A stretch of DNA of 22,244 bases from a virus: positions 1 to 22,244 of IMG/VR virus record IMGVR_UViG_3300048110_000187, one strand, 5' to 3'. The translations under genes were made by a program, and so were the position numbers. This document shows positions 6,007 through 13,085 of the stretch, piece by piece. The first letter of the stretch is position 1. Each line of letters begins with the position of its first letter. The notes under the pieces were generated by a model, which was not told the origin of the DNA, did no database searches, and worked only from the letters and a program-made list of their open reading frames with translations.

Positions 6007-8309
6007 CCCCCACTGAAGAACTTACAGTTGTTAAGAGAAATGGACTTCCCGAATCACTGAATCTAGAAAAGATTCATATTATGGTAGAGGAAGCTTGCCT
6101 CGGACTCTCTGGTGTAAGTGCTTCTCAGGTTGAGATTCAATCTGGCATTCAATTTTATGATGGTATCACTACTGAACAGATTCAAGATATCTTGATTCGT
6201 TCTGCATCTGATTTGATTACCCTTGAGAATCCTAACTATCAATACGTTGCAGCACGTTTGCTTAGTATTTCTATTCGCAAGAAGTTGTATGGTAGAAATA
6301 GAAAACCTCCCCATATTTTTCAGCATCTACTCGATGGTGCTAGGAAGGGTGTCTACGACAGCACTCTTGTGAATGCTTATAATGATATTGAGTGGGATCG
6401 AATCAATAATTATATTGATTACGAACGTGATATGCTGTTTACTTATGCTGGTCTCCGTCAGGTTTCCGATAAGTATCTTGTACAGGACCGTAGTAGTGGG
6501 GAGATCTATGAGTCTCCTCAGCAGATGTATGTGCTGATTGCCGCTACGATCTTTTCTGTTTATCCGAAAGAAACTCGTCTCAAGTACGTAAAGGATTACT
6601 ACGATGCAATCTCCAAACACCAGCTCAACCTCCCAACGCCAATTATGGCGGGAGTGCGAACACCTATTAGGCAATTCGCAAGCTGTGTTCTTATTGATGC
6701 TGATGACACCCTCGATAGTATCTTTACTAGCGATATGGCTATTGGCAAATATGTTGCACAAAGGGCAGGTATCGGTATTAACGCAGGCAGAATCCGTGGC
6801 ATCAACAGTAAAATCAGAGGTGGAGAAGTTCAACACACGGGTGTTGTTCCTTTCCTTAAAAAATTTGAATCAACTGTACGATGCTGCACGCAAAATGGGA
6901 TTCGTGGAGGATCAGCAACAGTCCACTTCCCAATCTGGCACCAAGAAATCCAAGACATCCTAGTTCTTAAGAACAACAAAGGAACTGAAGATAACCGTGT
7001 CCGTAAACTGGACTACTCTATTCAGATTTCTAAACTGTTCTACCAACGTTTCATTAACAACGAAGACATCACACTCTTCAGTCCCCACGACGTTCCTGAA
7101 ATGTATGAGGAATTTGGTAGCGAGTCCTTTGATAATATGTACTTGGAAGCTGAGGCTAACGAGTTGATTCCTAAGAAGACTGTCAAAGCTCAAGAACTGT
7201 TCTTGTCTTTGCTTAAGGAACGTGCTGAGACTGGTCGTATCTATATTATGAATATCGATCATTGCAACGATCACTCTTCTTTTGATACTCCTATCAAGAT
7301 GAGTAACCTGTGTCAGGAAATTACACTGCCTACGGATCCTCTGCAGCATATTGATGGTCACGGTGAAATTGCACTGTGTATTCTGTCTGCTGTTAACCTC
7401 AGCAAACTGAGAGATTGGGATCATCTCCGTCGTCTCTGTGAACTGTCGGTAAGATCCTTGGATGTATTGATTGATTATCAACAGTATCCTGTCAAAGCTG
7501 CAGAAAACTCCACCCGTCAACGTCGTTCCCTAGGTATTGGTTTCATTGGTTTGGCACACTACCTTGCTAAACTTGGATTCAAATACGATTCTTGGGAAGC
7601 ACACAAGTCAGTGCACATTTTGGCAGAGAGATTCCAATTCTATTTGCTGGAAGCATCGATGCAACTTGCTAAAGAGTATGGTCCTTGTGAGGCATTTGAA
7701 CAGACAAAGTATTCCCGTAAGGTTATGCCTGTCGATACATATAAGACTGATATTGACGAGTTTTGTTATGATGACAAGAACCAAAAGTTTGAGCTTAAGA
7801 TGGATTGGGCAGCACTTGGTGACGAGATCTGGAACCACGGTCTTCGCAACTCCACACTGACTGCTCAGATGCCCTCGGAGTCCTCTAGCGTCGTCTGTGG
7901 CACTACGAATGGTATCGAACCTCCTCGTGACTATCTCACGGTCAAGAAGAGTAAGAAGGGTGTCCTTAAAACGATTGTGCCTCAGTATGTGAAGCACAAG
8001 AACGACTATACCCTGCTATGGGATATGCCTGACAATGATGGTTACATCAAAGTCGTTGCTATTCTCCAAAAATTCTTTGACCAAGGAATTTCTGGCAACT
8101 GGAGTTACAATCCAGCTCACTATGATAACGGTGAAGTCCCTGTTTCCGTAATGGCACAGGATCTCCTGAAGACTTACAAGTATGGATGGAAGACTTCTTA
8201 CTATCAAAACACATACGACAACAAAACAGATGATGTGCCTGATGAGAAAACTTTGTTAGAACAAATATTACAAACGGAAGGAGAAGACTGTGACAGTTGC
8301 ACCATCTAA
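6003..8309 (+). CDS. nrdA: Ribonucleoside-diphosphate reductase class Ia, large (alpha) subunit
   Basis: This subunit reduces ribonucleotides to deoxyribonucleotides for phage DNA synthesis. The N-terminal 90 residues form an ATP-cone allosteric domain (VVKRNG, then NLEKIHIMVEEAC). Class I active-site elements are visible: ASCVLID (redox cysteine), SNLCQEI (the N-x-C-x-E catalytic set), CILSAVNLS (second redox cysteine), and YYQNTY for the radical-transfer tyrosines. The C-terminus CDSCTI supplies the swinging cysteine pair reduced by thioredoxin or glutaredoxin. About 768 residues is normal for the family. The ATG at 6003 overlaps the primase stop as ATGA and is preferred; an in-frame ATG at 5991 would add four residues. 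Confidence 0.95.
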   Translation: MTPTEELTVVKRNGLPESLNLEKIHIMVEEACLGLSGVSASQVEIQSGIQFYDGITTEQIQDILIRSASDLITLENPNYQYVAARLLSISIRKKLYGRNRKPPHIFQHLLDGARKGVYDSTLVNAYNDIEWDRINNYIDYERDMLFTYAGLRQVSDKYLVQDRSSGEIYESPQQMYVLIAATIFSVYPKETRLKYVKDYYDAISKHQLNLPTPIMAGVRTPIRQFASCVLIDADDTLDSIFTSDMAIGKYVAQRAGIGINAGRIRGINSKIRGGEVQHTGVVPFLKKFESTVRCCTQNGIRGGSATVHFPIWHQEIQDILVLKNNKGTEDNRVRKLDYSIQISKLFYQRFINNEDITLFSPHDVPEMYEEFGSESFDNMYLEAEANELIPKKTVKAQELFLSLLKERAETGRIYIMNIDHCNDHSSFDTPIKMSNLCQEITLPTDPLQHIDGHGEIALCILSAVNLSKLRDWDHLRRLCELSVRSLDVLIDYQQYPVKAAENSTRQRRSLGIGFIGLAHYLAKLGFKYDSWEAHKSVHILAERFQFYLLEASMQLAKEYGPCEAFEQTKYSRKVMPVDTYKTDIDEFCYDDKNQKFELKMDWAALGDEIWNHGLRNSTLTAQMPSESSSVVCGTTNGIEPPRDYLTVKKSKKGVLKTIVPQYVKHKNDYTLLWDMPDNDGYIKVVAILQKFFDQGISGNWSYNPAHYDNGEVPVSVMAQDLLKTYKYGWKTSYYQNTYDNKTDDVPDEKTLLEQILQTEGEDCDSCTI
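8276..8283 (+). promoter_or_regulatory. Strong Shine-Dalgarno deciding the GTG start of nrdB
   Basis: GGAAGGAG lies inside the last codons of nrdA, 6 bases before a GTG at 8290. The alternative ATG at 8320 has AAGG only about two bases upstream, which is too close to work well. The site favours the GTG as the nrdB start and couples the two subunits. Confidence 0.55.
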
Positions 8310-9450
8310 AGTAGAAGGAATGACCGTTTTTAATCAAAATGCTGTCGATTATACTTCGCAACCAATGTTCTTTGGACGCCCACTTGGTGTTCAAAGATAT
8401 GATACTCAAAAGTATCCTGTGTTTGAAAAACTTACTCAGACACAGCTCAGTTATTTCTGGAGACCCGAGGAAGTCTCTCTCCAGAAAGATAGATCTGACT
8501 ATCAGACACTCAATGATGTACAAAAGCACATCTTTACCTCCAATCTTAAGTATCAGATCCTTTTGGATTCTGTACAAGGGCGTGGTCCTGGGATGGCTTT
8601 TGGTCCTTATTGTAGCTTACCCGAACTTGAGTCAGCAATGACCGTGTGGGGTATGATGGAGATGATTCATAGTCGCTCCTACACCTACATCATTAAGAAT
8701 GTCTATAGTGATCCTGCTGAGGTACTTGACCACATCACAAATGACGCTAGAATCATAGAGAGAGCAAAGTCTGTCACTGCAGCTTATGATGACTTCATCA
8801 ATGCGGCGCAGGAGTATGGTACAGGCAACCTTTGGAGAGATGATTTCAAAGATTCTCCCACTTCGCAGTGGACTCTCCGCGATCTTAAACGTAAACTCTA
8901 TCGTGCAGTTATCAATGTCAACATCTTGGAAGGGATTAGATTCTATGTCTCGTTTGCGTGCTCTTTCGCATTTGCTGAACTCAAACTTATGGAAGGATCA
9001 GCTAAAATTATCTCTTTCATCGCCAGAGACGAAAACCAGCATCTTGTCCTCACTCAAAACATTATCAAAAAGTGGCAGCAAGGGGACGACCCTGAGATGG
9101 TAGAGATTGCTAAAGAAGAAGAGGAGTATACTCTTTCTTGCTTTAAAAAATGTGTTGATGAGGAGAAAGAATGGGCAAAGTATCTGTTCAAAGATGGATC
9201 GATGCTAGGTCTGAATGACCGTCTTCTTGCTCAGTATGTTGAGTGGATTGCCAATCGTCGTATGAAGTCGATTGGTATCAAACCTGTTTATGATGTTCCT
9301 GCTAGCAACAATCCTCTGCCCTGGACAGAGCATTGGATCTCTTCTAAGGGTATGCAGGTGGCACCACAGGAGACAGAGGTTGAGTCTTATCTTATCGGTG
9401 GCATCAAACAAGATGTCAAAGCTGATACTTTTGCTGGATTTTCTCTGTAA
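8290..9450 (+). CDS. nrdB: Ribonucleoside-diphosphate reductase class Ia, small (beta) subunit
   Basis: NrdB generates the tyrosyl radical used by NrdA. The first iron-ligand helix with the radical site reads EMIHSRSY, matching E115, H118 and Y122 of the Escherichia coli protein. The second ligand helix reads RDENQHL (ExxH). A long helical ferritin-like fold fits the 386 residues. The GTG start at 8290 overlaps nrdA by 20 bases and has an ideal Shine-Dalgarno; an internal ATG at 8320 gives MTVFNQNAV, which resembles the start of other cyanophage NrdB proteins, so ten residues are uncertain. The next small gene begins in the stop codon (TAATG). Confidence 0.95.
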   Translation: MTVAPSKVEGMTVFNQNAVDYTSQPMFFGRPLGVQRYDTQKYPVFEKLTQTQLSYFWRPEEVSLQKDRSDYQTLNDVQKHIFTSNLKYQILLDSVQGRGPGMAFGPYCSLPELESAMTVWGMMEMIHSRSYTYIIKNVYSDPAEVLDHITNDARIIERAKSVTAAYDDFINAAQEYGTGNLWRDDFKDSPTSQWTLRDLKRKLYRAVINVNILEGIRFYVSFACSFAFAELKLMEGSAKIISFIARDENQHLVLTQNIIKKWQQGDDPEMVEIAKEEEEYTLSCFKKCVDEEKEWAKYLFKDGSMLGLNDRLLAQYVEWIANRRMKSIGIKPVYDVPASNNPLPWTEHWISSKGMQVAPQETEVESYLIGGIKQDVKADTFAGFSL

Positions 9451-9611
9451 TGCCTTATTGGAAACGCAGAATGTTGTTAGACAAAAGGTTCCCTCTCACT
9501 GAGGAAGAGGAAACTCTTCTTAAGAAGGGACCTAAGTCCTTAGCGCAAGCTTGGCGGTTGTCTGCATTGAAGTATCGTTATCTACGGCAACCAAATGGAA
9601 AAGGAGATTGA
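9450..9611 (+). CDS. Small basic protein, function unknown
   Basis: This 53-residue frame starts in the nrdB stop (TAATG) and overlaps the next gene by 17 bases, filling what would otherwise be a 144-base hole in a tightly packed operon. It begins MPYWKRRMLLDKRFPL, has a short acidic stretch, and continues as a basic helix with LAQAWRLSALKYRYL. No motif is recognised. Position and tight overlaps support it; it is short enough to be missed by automatic calling. Confidence 0.6.
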   Translation: MPYWKRRMLLDKRFPLTEEEETLLKKGPKSLAQAWRLSALKYRYLRQPNGKGD

Positions 9612-10032
9612 GTTCCTACGTAAGATAGGATGTGAACAGATACCTCACGATAGTAGGAACCTTCTGGCACATCTTATCGGAGTATACAAACTACTACACG
9701 ACTATAAAAGACCTGAACACGAACAACGTGCAGGTCTTTTTCACGCAATATATGGTACAGAATTTTATGTACCTGGTTTAGTGATAACTAGAGAAGCTGT
9801 TCGCCGTAATATTGGTGAGCAATCAGAGGAAATAGTATACAATTTCTGCGAGACCAGGGGAGAGAGAAGAGTGAGGTTTATGGGCGGTGTTGAGTTTGAT
9901 GAACCTCTCAAGACTTCCTTGCGCTGGTTGGATTATTGTAATATAATAGAGCAGCACAAGGAGATTGACATCCCCTTGCAAAACACAATCCACGTTTACC
10001 AAACCATACTAAATATCAATGAGAGAATTTAA
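9595..10032 (+). CDS. DUF6817-like (HD-domain-like) protein
   Basis: The 145-residue protein has the pattern HDSRNLLAHLIGVYKLL (around residues 18-34), then AGLFHAIYGTEFY (about residues 46-58). This spacing of histidines and the LFHAIYGT stretch match a family I know as DUF6817, which resembles HD-type metal-dependent hydrolases. A substrate is not known to me. It overlaps the small gene upstream by 17 bases and the next frame downstream by 14. In the replication operon beside nrdAB, a nucleotide-related role is possible but is inference. Confidence 0.7.
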   Translation: MEKEIEFLRKIGCEQIPHDSRNLLAHLIGVYKLLHDYKRPEHEQRAGLFHAIYGTEFYVPGLVITREAVRRNIGEQSEEIVYNFCETRGERRVRFMGGVEFDEPLKTSLRWLDYCNIIEQHKEIDIPLQNTIHVYQTILNINERI

Positions 10033-10036
10033 GATT

Positions 10037-10414
10037 ATGAAATGGGTGAACCGTATCCAAATCCCTGGATGTATCGTGGGAGCGTCTTTGATGGGTCTCT
10101 TATTGGGGACAACTACGGGTTTGTCTACAAAATCACCTGTAGCACCACCAACCGTTCCTACATCGGTAGAAAATACTTCTGGCAAAAACGAAAGCCTAGA
10201 GATACAGGTGGTACTGCAAAGCGGCGAAGAGTTACAAGTGAAAGTAACTGGAGAAAGTACTATGGAAGTTGTCCAGAGCTTACAGAAGATGTACGAACGT
10301 ATGGACGGGAGTCTTTTGCTAGAGAAATCCTCTCCTTACACACCACTCCAGGGCGAGTCAACTACGAAGAGACCCGCCAACTCTTCATTAATAACGTTCT
10401 TACCGAGAGCTTGA
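10037..10414 (+). CDS. Possible overlapping membrane-anchored protein in the +2 frame
   Basis: This 125-residue frame (ATG at 10037; an in-frame ATG at 10019 adds six residues) overlaps the GIY-YIG gene in another frame, and their ATGs are five bases apart. Unlike a typical shadow, it reads like a designed protein. A short N-terminal segment MKWVNRIQ leads into a hydrophobic span GCIVGASLMGLLLG. A proline/threonine/serine linker follows (SPVAPPTVPTS). Then comes a regular strand-turn-strand IQVVLQSGEELQVKVTG and an amphipathic helix MEVVQSLQKMYERM. It might be a real second gene or a chance frame; no family is recognised with certainty. Confidence 0.4.
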   Translation: MKWVNRIQIPGCIVGASLMGLLLGTTTGLSTKSPVAPPTVPTSVENTSGKNESLEIQVVLQSGEELQVKVTGESTMEVVQSLQKMYERMDGSLLLEKSSPYTPLQGESTTKRPANSSLITFLPRA

Positions 10415-10491
10415 CAGACGGCATCCCTGCCTTCTATAATAGCAACATCCTCGGGAGGTACTATCGAAAAGACTACTATGAATCAGAGTGA
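10042..10491 (+). CDS. GIY-YIG-like putative endonuclease
   Basis: The 149-residue protein opens with MGEPYPNPWMY, then YGFVYKITCSTTNRSYIGRK (about residues 25-44). This is a GIY-YIG-type core in which the two motif strands read GFVY and YIG, with the catalytic Arg/Lys following. The middle SNWRKYYGSC, and YEETRQLF with a candidate catalytic Glu, complete the pattern seen in putative endonucleases of T4-like cyanophages. Homing, recombination or restriction-type DNA cutting are all possible. Two odd points: a second open frame of 125-131 codons overlaps most of it, and a sigma70-type promoter lies in its 3' end. The gene ends inside the next small gene. Confidence 0.8.
   Translation: MGEPYPNPWMYRGSVFDGSLIGDNYGFVYKITCSTTNRSYIGRKYFWQKRKPRDTGGTAKRRRVTSESNWRKYYGSCPELTEDVRTYGRESFAREILSLHTTPGRVNYEETRQLFINNVLTESLTDGIPAFYNSNILGRYYRKDYYESE
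10411..10440 (+). promoter_or_regulatory. Sigma70-type promoter, TTGACA-18-TATAAT
   Basis: Perfect consensus hexamers TTGACA (10411-10416) and TATAAT (10435-10440) are 18 bases apart inside the 3' end of the endonuclease gene. The -35 region continues TTGACAGACGG, the same run as in the promoter at 16941. It would transcribe the 42-residue gene and, past the terminator, the tRNA and oxygenase genes. Confidence 0.75.
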
Positions 10492-10606
10492 AATTAGTAA
10501 GTACATTATCGAGCGATTAGATTATCACTCAGAGCGTAACGACGCTCAATCCTGCATCGCACTTATAGAAGAATTCAGCGAATGGCTTGACGAAGAGATC
10601 AATTGA
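10478..10606 (+). CDS. Small acidic helical protein, function unknown
   Basis: A 42-residue frame beginning MNQSEISKYIIERLDYHSER and ending in an acidic helix EEFSEWLDEEIN. It overlaps the endonuclease stop by 14 bases. It has its own promoter 37 bases upstream and a terminator whose stem overlaps its stop codon. That tidy promoter-gene-terminator unit is good support for such a short gene. No family recognised. Confidence 0.6.
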   Translation: MNQSEISKYIIERLDYHSERNDAQSCIALIEEFSEWLDEEIN

Positions 10607-10619
10607 TCTCTTCTTTTTT
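10592..10619 (+). terminator. Rho-independent terminator before the tRNA
   Basis: A perfect inverted repeat whose arms read GAAGAGATC and GATCTCTTC (10592-10613) is followed by six T (10614-10619). The stem covers the stop of the small gene, and the tRNA begins at the next base. Confidence 0.8.
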
Positions 10620-10692
10620 GGGTCAGTAGCATAATGGATAATGCATCAACCTTCTAAGTTGCCGATTGTAGGTTCGAGTCCTACCTGACCTG
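10620..10692 (+). tRNA. tRNA-Arg, anticodon TCT
   Basis: The 73-base cloverleaf has an acceptor arm GGGTCAG pairing with CTGACCT (one G-U pair) and a D arm GCAT/ATGC. The anticodon stem is CAAC/GTTG around loop CTTCTAA with anticodon TCT, a five-base variable region follows, and the T arm is GTAGG-TTCGAGT-CCTAC. The outermost anticodon-stem pair is T-C mismatched. CCA is not encoded. It reads AGA codons, which are frequent in these phage genes, so it probably offsets a codon-use difference from the host. The following gene starts two bases after it. Confidence 0.9.
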
Positions 10693-10694
10693 TT

Positions 10695-11243
10695 ATGGAA
10701 TTATACACAAAAGACAATTTTCTGGAAGACAAGCATCACTATAAGTCTTACTTGTATGCTTCCAATACCTCAGCACGTTGGGGTGAATATGATGACAGAC
10801 CTGATAGACCTACTGGTCTTACGGTAAACATTAGAGAACACGAACCAATCTATAAAAAGTTTGATCAAGTTGCTAGAGATAGTTTCAGTTGCTTGACAAA
10901 AGACTTTGATTGCATTCGTATGTATGTGAATGTATTCTTTCCTGGTGAGTGTCCTAGATGGCACTTCGATACTGTCCCTGTTGATGGACTAGAAGCTTAC
11001 ACTGTGTTGTACTACCCTCAACATCATTGGGAAAGAAACGAAGGTGGATGCACTGAGTTCTGGTGTGAAGATCATACCTATGGTTCATTGCCTTTACCTA
11101 ATAGAGCTGTTTGTTTTGATGGTGCTATCTGGCATAGGGCAACTCCATTCTCTGAGAACGTTCGCTACACCTATGCTATTAAATACGAAAACGTTACTGA
11201 CCCAGACTTAGATATGAGGATGTTCGGATCCTCCCGCACTTGA
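10695..11243 (+). CDS. Putative 2-oxoglutarate/Fe(II)-dependent oxygenase (prolyl-hydroxylase-like)
   Basis: The 182-residue protein shows the iron-binding facial triad of the double-stranded beta-helix oxygenases. WHFDT gives H90-x-D92. Further on, IWHRATPF gives H147, and R157 in SENVRYTY lies ten residues later, where the 2-oxoglutarate-binding arginine is expected. A strand LEAYTVLYYPQ and an NEGGCTEFW turn fit the fold. Members hydroxylate proteins, sugars or small molecules; the substrate here is unknown. It starts two bases after the tRNA and is followed after one base by the paralogous unknown pair, so it is probably co-transcribed with them. Confidence 0.8.
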   Translation: MELYTKDNFLEDKHHYKSYLYASNTSARWGEYDDRPDRPTGLTVNIREHEPIYKKFDQVARDSFSCLTKDFDCIRMYVNVFFPGECPRWHFDTVPVDGLEAYTVLYYPQHHWERNEGGCTEFWCEDHTYGSLPLPNRAVCFDGAIWHRATPFSENVRYTYAIKYENVTDPDLDMRMFGSSRT

Positions 11244-11244
11244 T

Positions 11245-12042
11245 ATGGCAACTAAAATTAATTACGCTCCTTGTTATCATCCTCCAGTAGGATATATTGA
11301 GCAAGATCCTAGAGTCAATACCTGCATCTGGGACCACCCTTTGCATTCTGAACACGCTTTTATCCCTCCTCAGCGTGCTCTAGACTATGCTGCTGAAGAG
11401 CATAAGGGTCACAGCTATGATGAATGCCCTGCTTGGAGGAGTTATTGGGCGAATACGTGGGTTGTGTTCAGTCAGACTGATTTGTATCTAGAATATGATA
11501 TGAAGAGCGGTCTTATTAATAAGACAAACTTTCAGGGAAAAGGTTTCCGAGATCACATCACCATTAATGAAGGTAAAATCTATGAAGACGGTGTGTTGTG
11601 GAGCAGTAGTTATATTGGTTGTCAATATCAAGGCAATCTAGTTTTTCAAATGCCTCAACTGCTCTTTATGTGGTTGCCTAAAAAGGAAAGAAACGTCTGG
11701 ATTGAATTGAATTCTTGGCCAGATACTTTTCACGATACAGGGCTTGAGTTTATCAGTGTAGAGTATCCAATTGGTAGGTGGCATCGTCCTGCTAATCCTG
11801 CATTTAAAGCACACGGTAGTAAGGTTAACATTAAACGAGGGCAACCCCTATACACTATGAGGTTTAGAGGTGGTAAGAACAACGCATATAATTTGAGAAG
11901 ATGGGCGGAACCAAAACCACCAAAAGAATTGCAGATTAGATTGAATCAACATCAAGCTTTTAAACAATGGGTGCCTGGTGGATCTTGGAACCTTTTCAAG
12001 AAAGACGACCCTTCTAAGTGTCCTATGAAATTCTGGAAATGA
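11245..12042 (+). CDS. Unknown protein, first of a tandem paralogue pair
   Basis: The 265-residue protein shares its whole length with the next gene. Shared blocks include an N-terminal HPL with a downstream PPQ, then EEH, then CPAW followed by YWANT, a VVF strand, a central EGKI, a GRW with flanking aromatic residues, a PLY strand, an RFRG turn, and a C-terminal KCP motif. The composition is rich in Trp, Tyr, His and Pro, unlike typical DNA-binding proteins, and there is no signal peptide or membrane span. I do not recognise a family. It sits between putative oxygenase genes and may act in the same pathway; that is inference. Confidence 0.75.
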   Translation: MATKINYAPCYHPPVGYIEQDPRVNTCIWDHPLHSEHAFIPPQRALDYAAEEHKGHSYDECPAWRSYWANTWVVFSQTDLYLEYDMKSGLINKTNFQGKGFRDHITINEGKIYEDGVLWSSSYIGCQYQGNLVFQMPQLLFMWLPKKERNVWIELNSWPDTFHDTGLEFISVEYPIGRWHRPANPAFKAHGSKVNIKRGQPLYTMRFRGGKNNAYNLRRWAEPKPPKELQIRLNQHQAFKQWVPGGSWNLFKKDDPSKCPMKFWK

Positions 12043-12827
12043 CTAAGATTTTTTACAACCCTAACTATCAAACTGTCAAAGCAACTAATAGTCCTGCTCA
12101 GACAGATATGCATCACCCTCTATTCATTCCTGAGTACTATCTTCCTCCTCAGAAATACATAGAGTATCACAAAGAGGAACATCAAAAAAATTCATACTAC
12201 AAGTGTCCTGCTTGGAAACAGTATTGGGCTAATACTTTTGTTGTATTCAATCAACTTGATATAAAATTCAAGTGGCAGAAGTCAGATGGTTTAGTCTATG
12301 ACACCAGCTTTCCCAGAGAAAATTGTGCAGACTATATGTTTGTGCAAGAAGGTAAGATACAATCTTACGACAGTGCGAAGTCTTCAAATCCTTATAACTT
12401 TAAAGACTTTCTTGTCATTCAATGGGCGCAAAGTATGATGTTTTGGCCACAAAAACCAAATAAAAATCTTTGGGTCGAGATGATACCCCATCCTGAACTT
12501 CATCATAAGACAGGGATGGAATTGATTACAGCTGAACTTCCTTTAGGTAGGTGGTATAGATCAATCAATGGTGCCTATCGTTGTCACAAGACAGAGGTGA
12601 ATGTCCCACGTGGCACCCCTCTTTACTGTGTTAGATTTCGTGGATCTAAAGATAATAGCTACGAACTACAGCGCTGGGAAGGGATTGAACCCCCTATGGA
12701 AGTGCAACGTAAATTTAGATTGAACCAAGGTATTAAGAATTGGTTGCCAAATAAATCCTGGTCTATGATCAAGGATGATGTAGAGGAAGAATCTAAATGT
12801 CCCTTTTCATTCATATGGAAAAAATAA
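12039..12827 (+). CDS. Unknown protein, second of a tandem paralogue pair
   Basis: This 262-residue protein is collinear with the gene before it, including YKCPAWKQYWANTFVVFNQ against DECPAWRSYWANTWVVFSQ. The pair share an aromatic-rich core, an RFRG turn and a cysteine-proline C-terminal motif. The ATG at 12039 overlaps the upstream stop as ATGA and is preferred to a GTG at 12018 inside the upstream gene. Identity is clear in the motifs but the loops have diverged, so the duplication is not recent. Function unknown. Confidence 0.75.
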   Translation: MTKIFYNPNYQTVKATNSPAQTDMHHPLFIPEYYLPPQKYIEYHKEEHQKNSYYKCPAWKQYWANTFVVFNQLDIKFKWQKSDGLVYDTSFPRENCADYMFVQEGKIQSYDSAKSSNPYNFKDFLVIQWAQSMMFWPQKPNKNLWVEMIPHPELHHKTGMELITAELPLGRWYRSINGAYRCHKTEVNVPRGTPLYCVRFRGSKDNSYELQRWEGIEPPMEVQRKFRLNQGIKNWLPNKSWSMIKDDVEEESKCPFSFIWKK

Positions 12828-13085
12828 ATGCTTACTATCAGATGCAAACAATGCAATAAAGAGCTGACCAGCTATACTATCGAAACGAAATGCTGTGGAT
12901 GTCCTAATATGTCTACAGTTACTGGTACTACCATTTCTGGTAACGACCTGTCTCTCATTGAAATAGTTTCTCAAGATAAGTTTCAAGCTGGAACGACTCC
13001 TGGGGTACTGTCAGAAAATGACAAGCAGTTTCAGGAGAATCGTAAGCAGAGAAAGATCAGGAGAATGAATTTTGAAACTAGATGA
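12828..13085 (+). CDS. Small cysteine-rich, zinc-ribbon-like protein
   Basis: The 85-residue protein has CKQC at residues 6-9 and CCGC at residues 22-25, a pattern of two close cysteine knuckles 13 residues apart that suits one structural zinc. The C-terminal 30 residues are strongly basic (NRKQRKIRRMNF). It begins directly after the paralogue's stop and its end overlaps the following oxygenase-like gene by 14 bases. Nucleic-acid or protein binding is plausible; no family is recognised. Confidence 0.65.
   Translation: MLTIRCKQCNKELTSYTIETKCCGCPNMSTVTGTTISGNDLSLIEIVSQDKFQAGTTPGVLSENDKQFQENRKQRKIRRMNFETR
13058..13064 (+). promoter_or_regulatory. Strong Shine-Dalgarno deciding a TTG start
   Basis: CAGGAGA lies 7 bases before a TTG at 13072 (8 bases from the AGGAG core). 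An in-frame TGA at 13066-13068 rules out any upstream ATG, so the TTG is the best start for the following gene. Confidence 0.6.

Noticed and set aside
6327-6836. A 169-codon open frame on the minus strand inside nrdA
   Set aside because: It lies wholly within a clearly coding nrdA, has no family-like motif, and its composition is that of a shadow frame. No minus-strand promoter or Shine-Dalgarno supports it.
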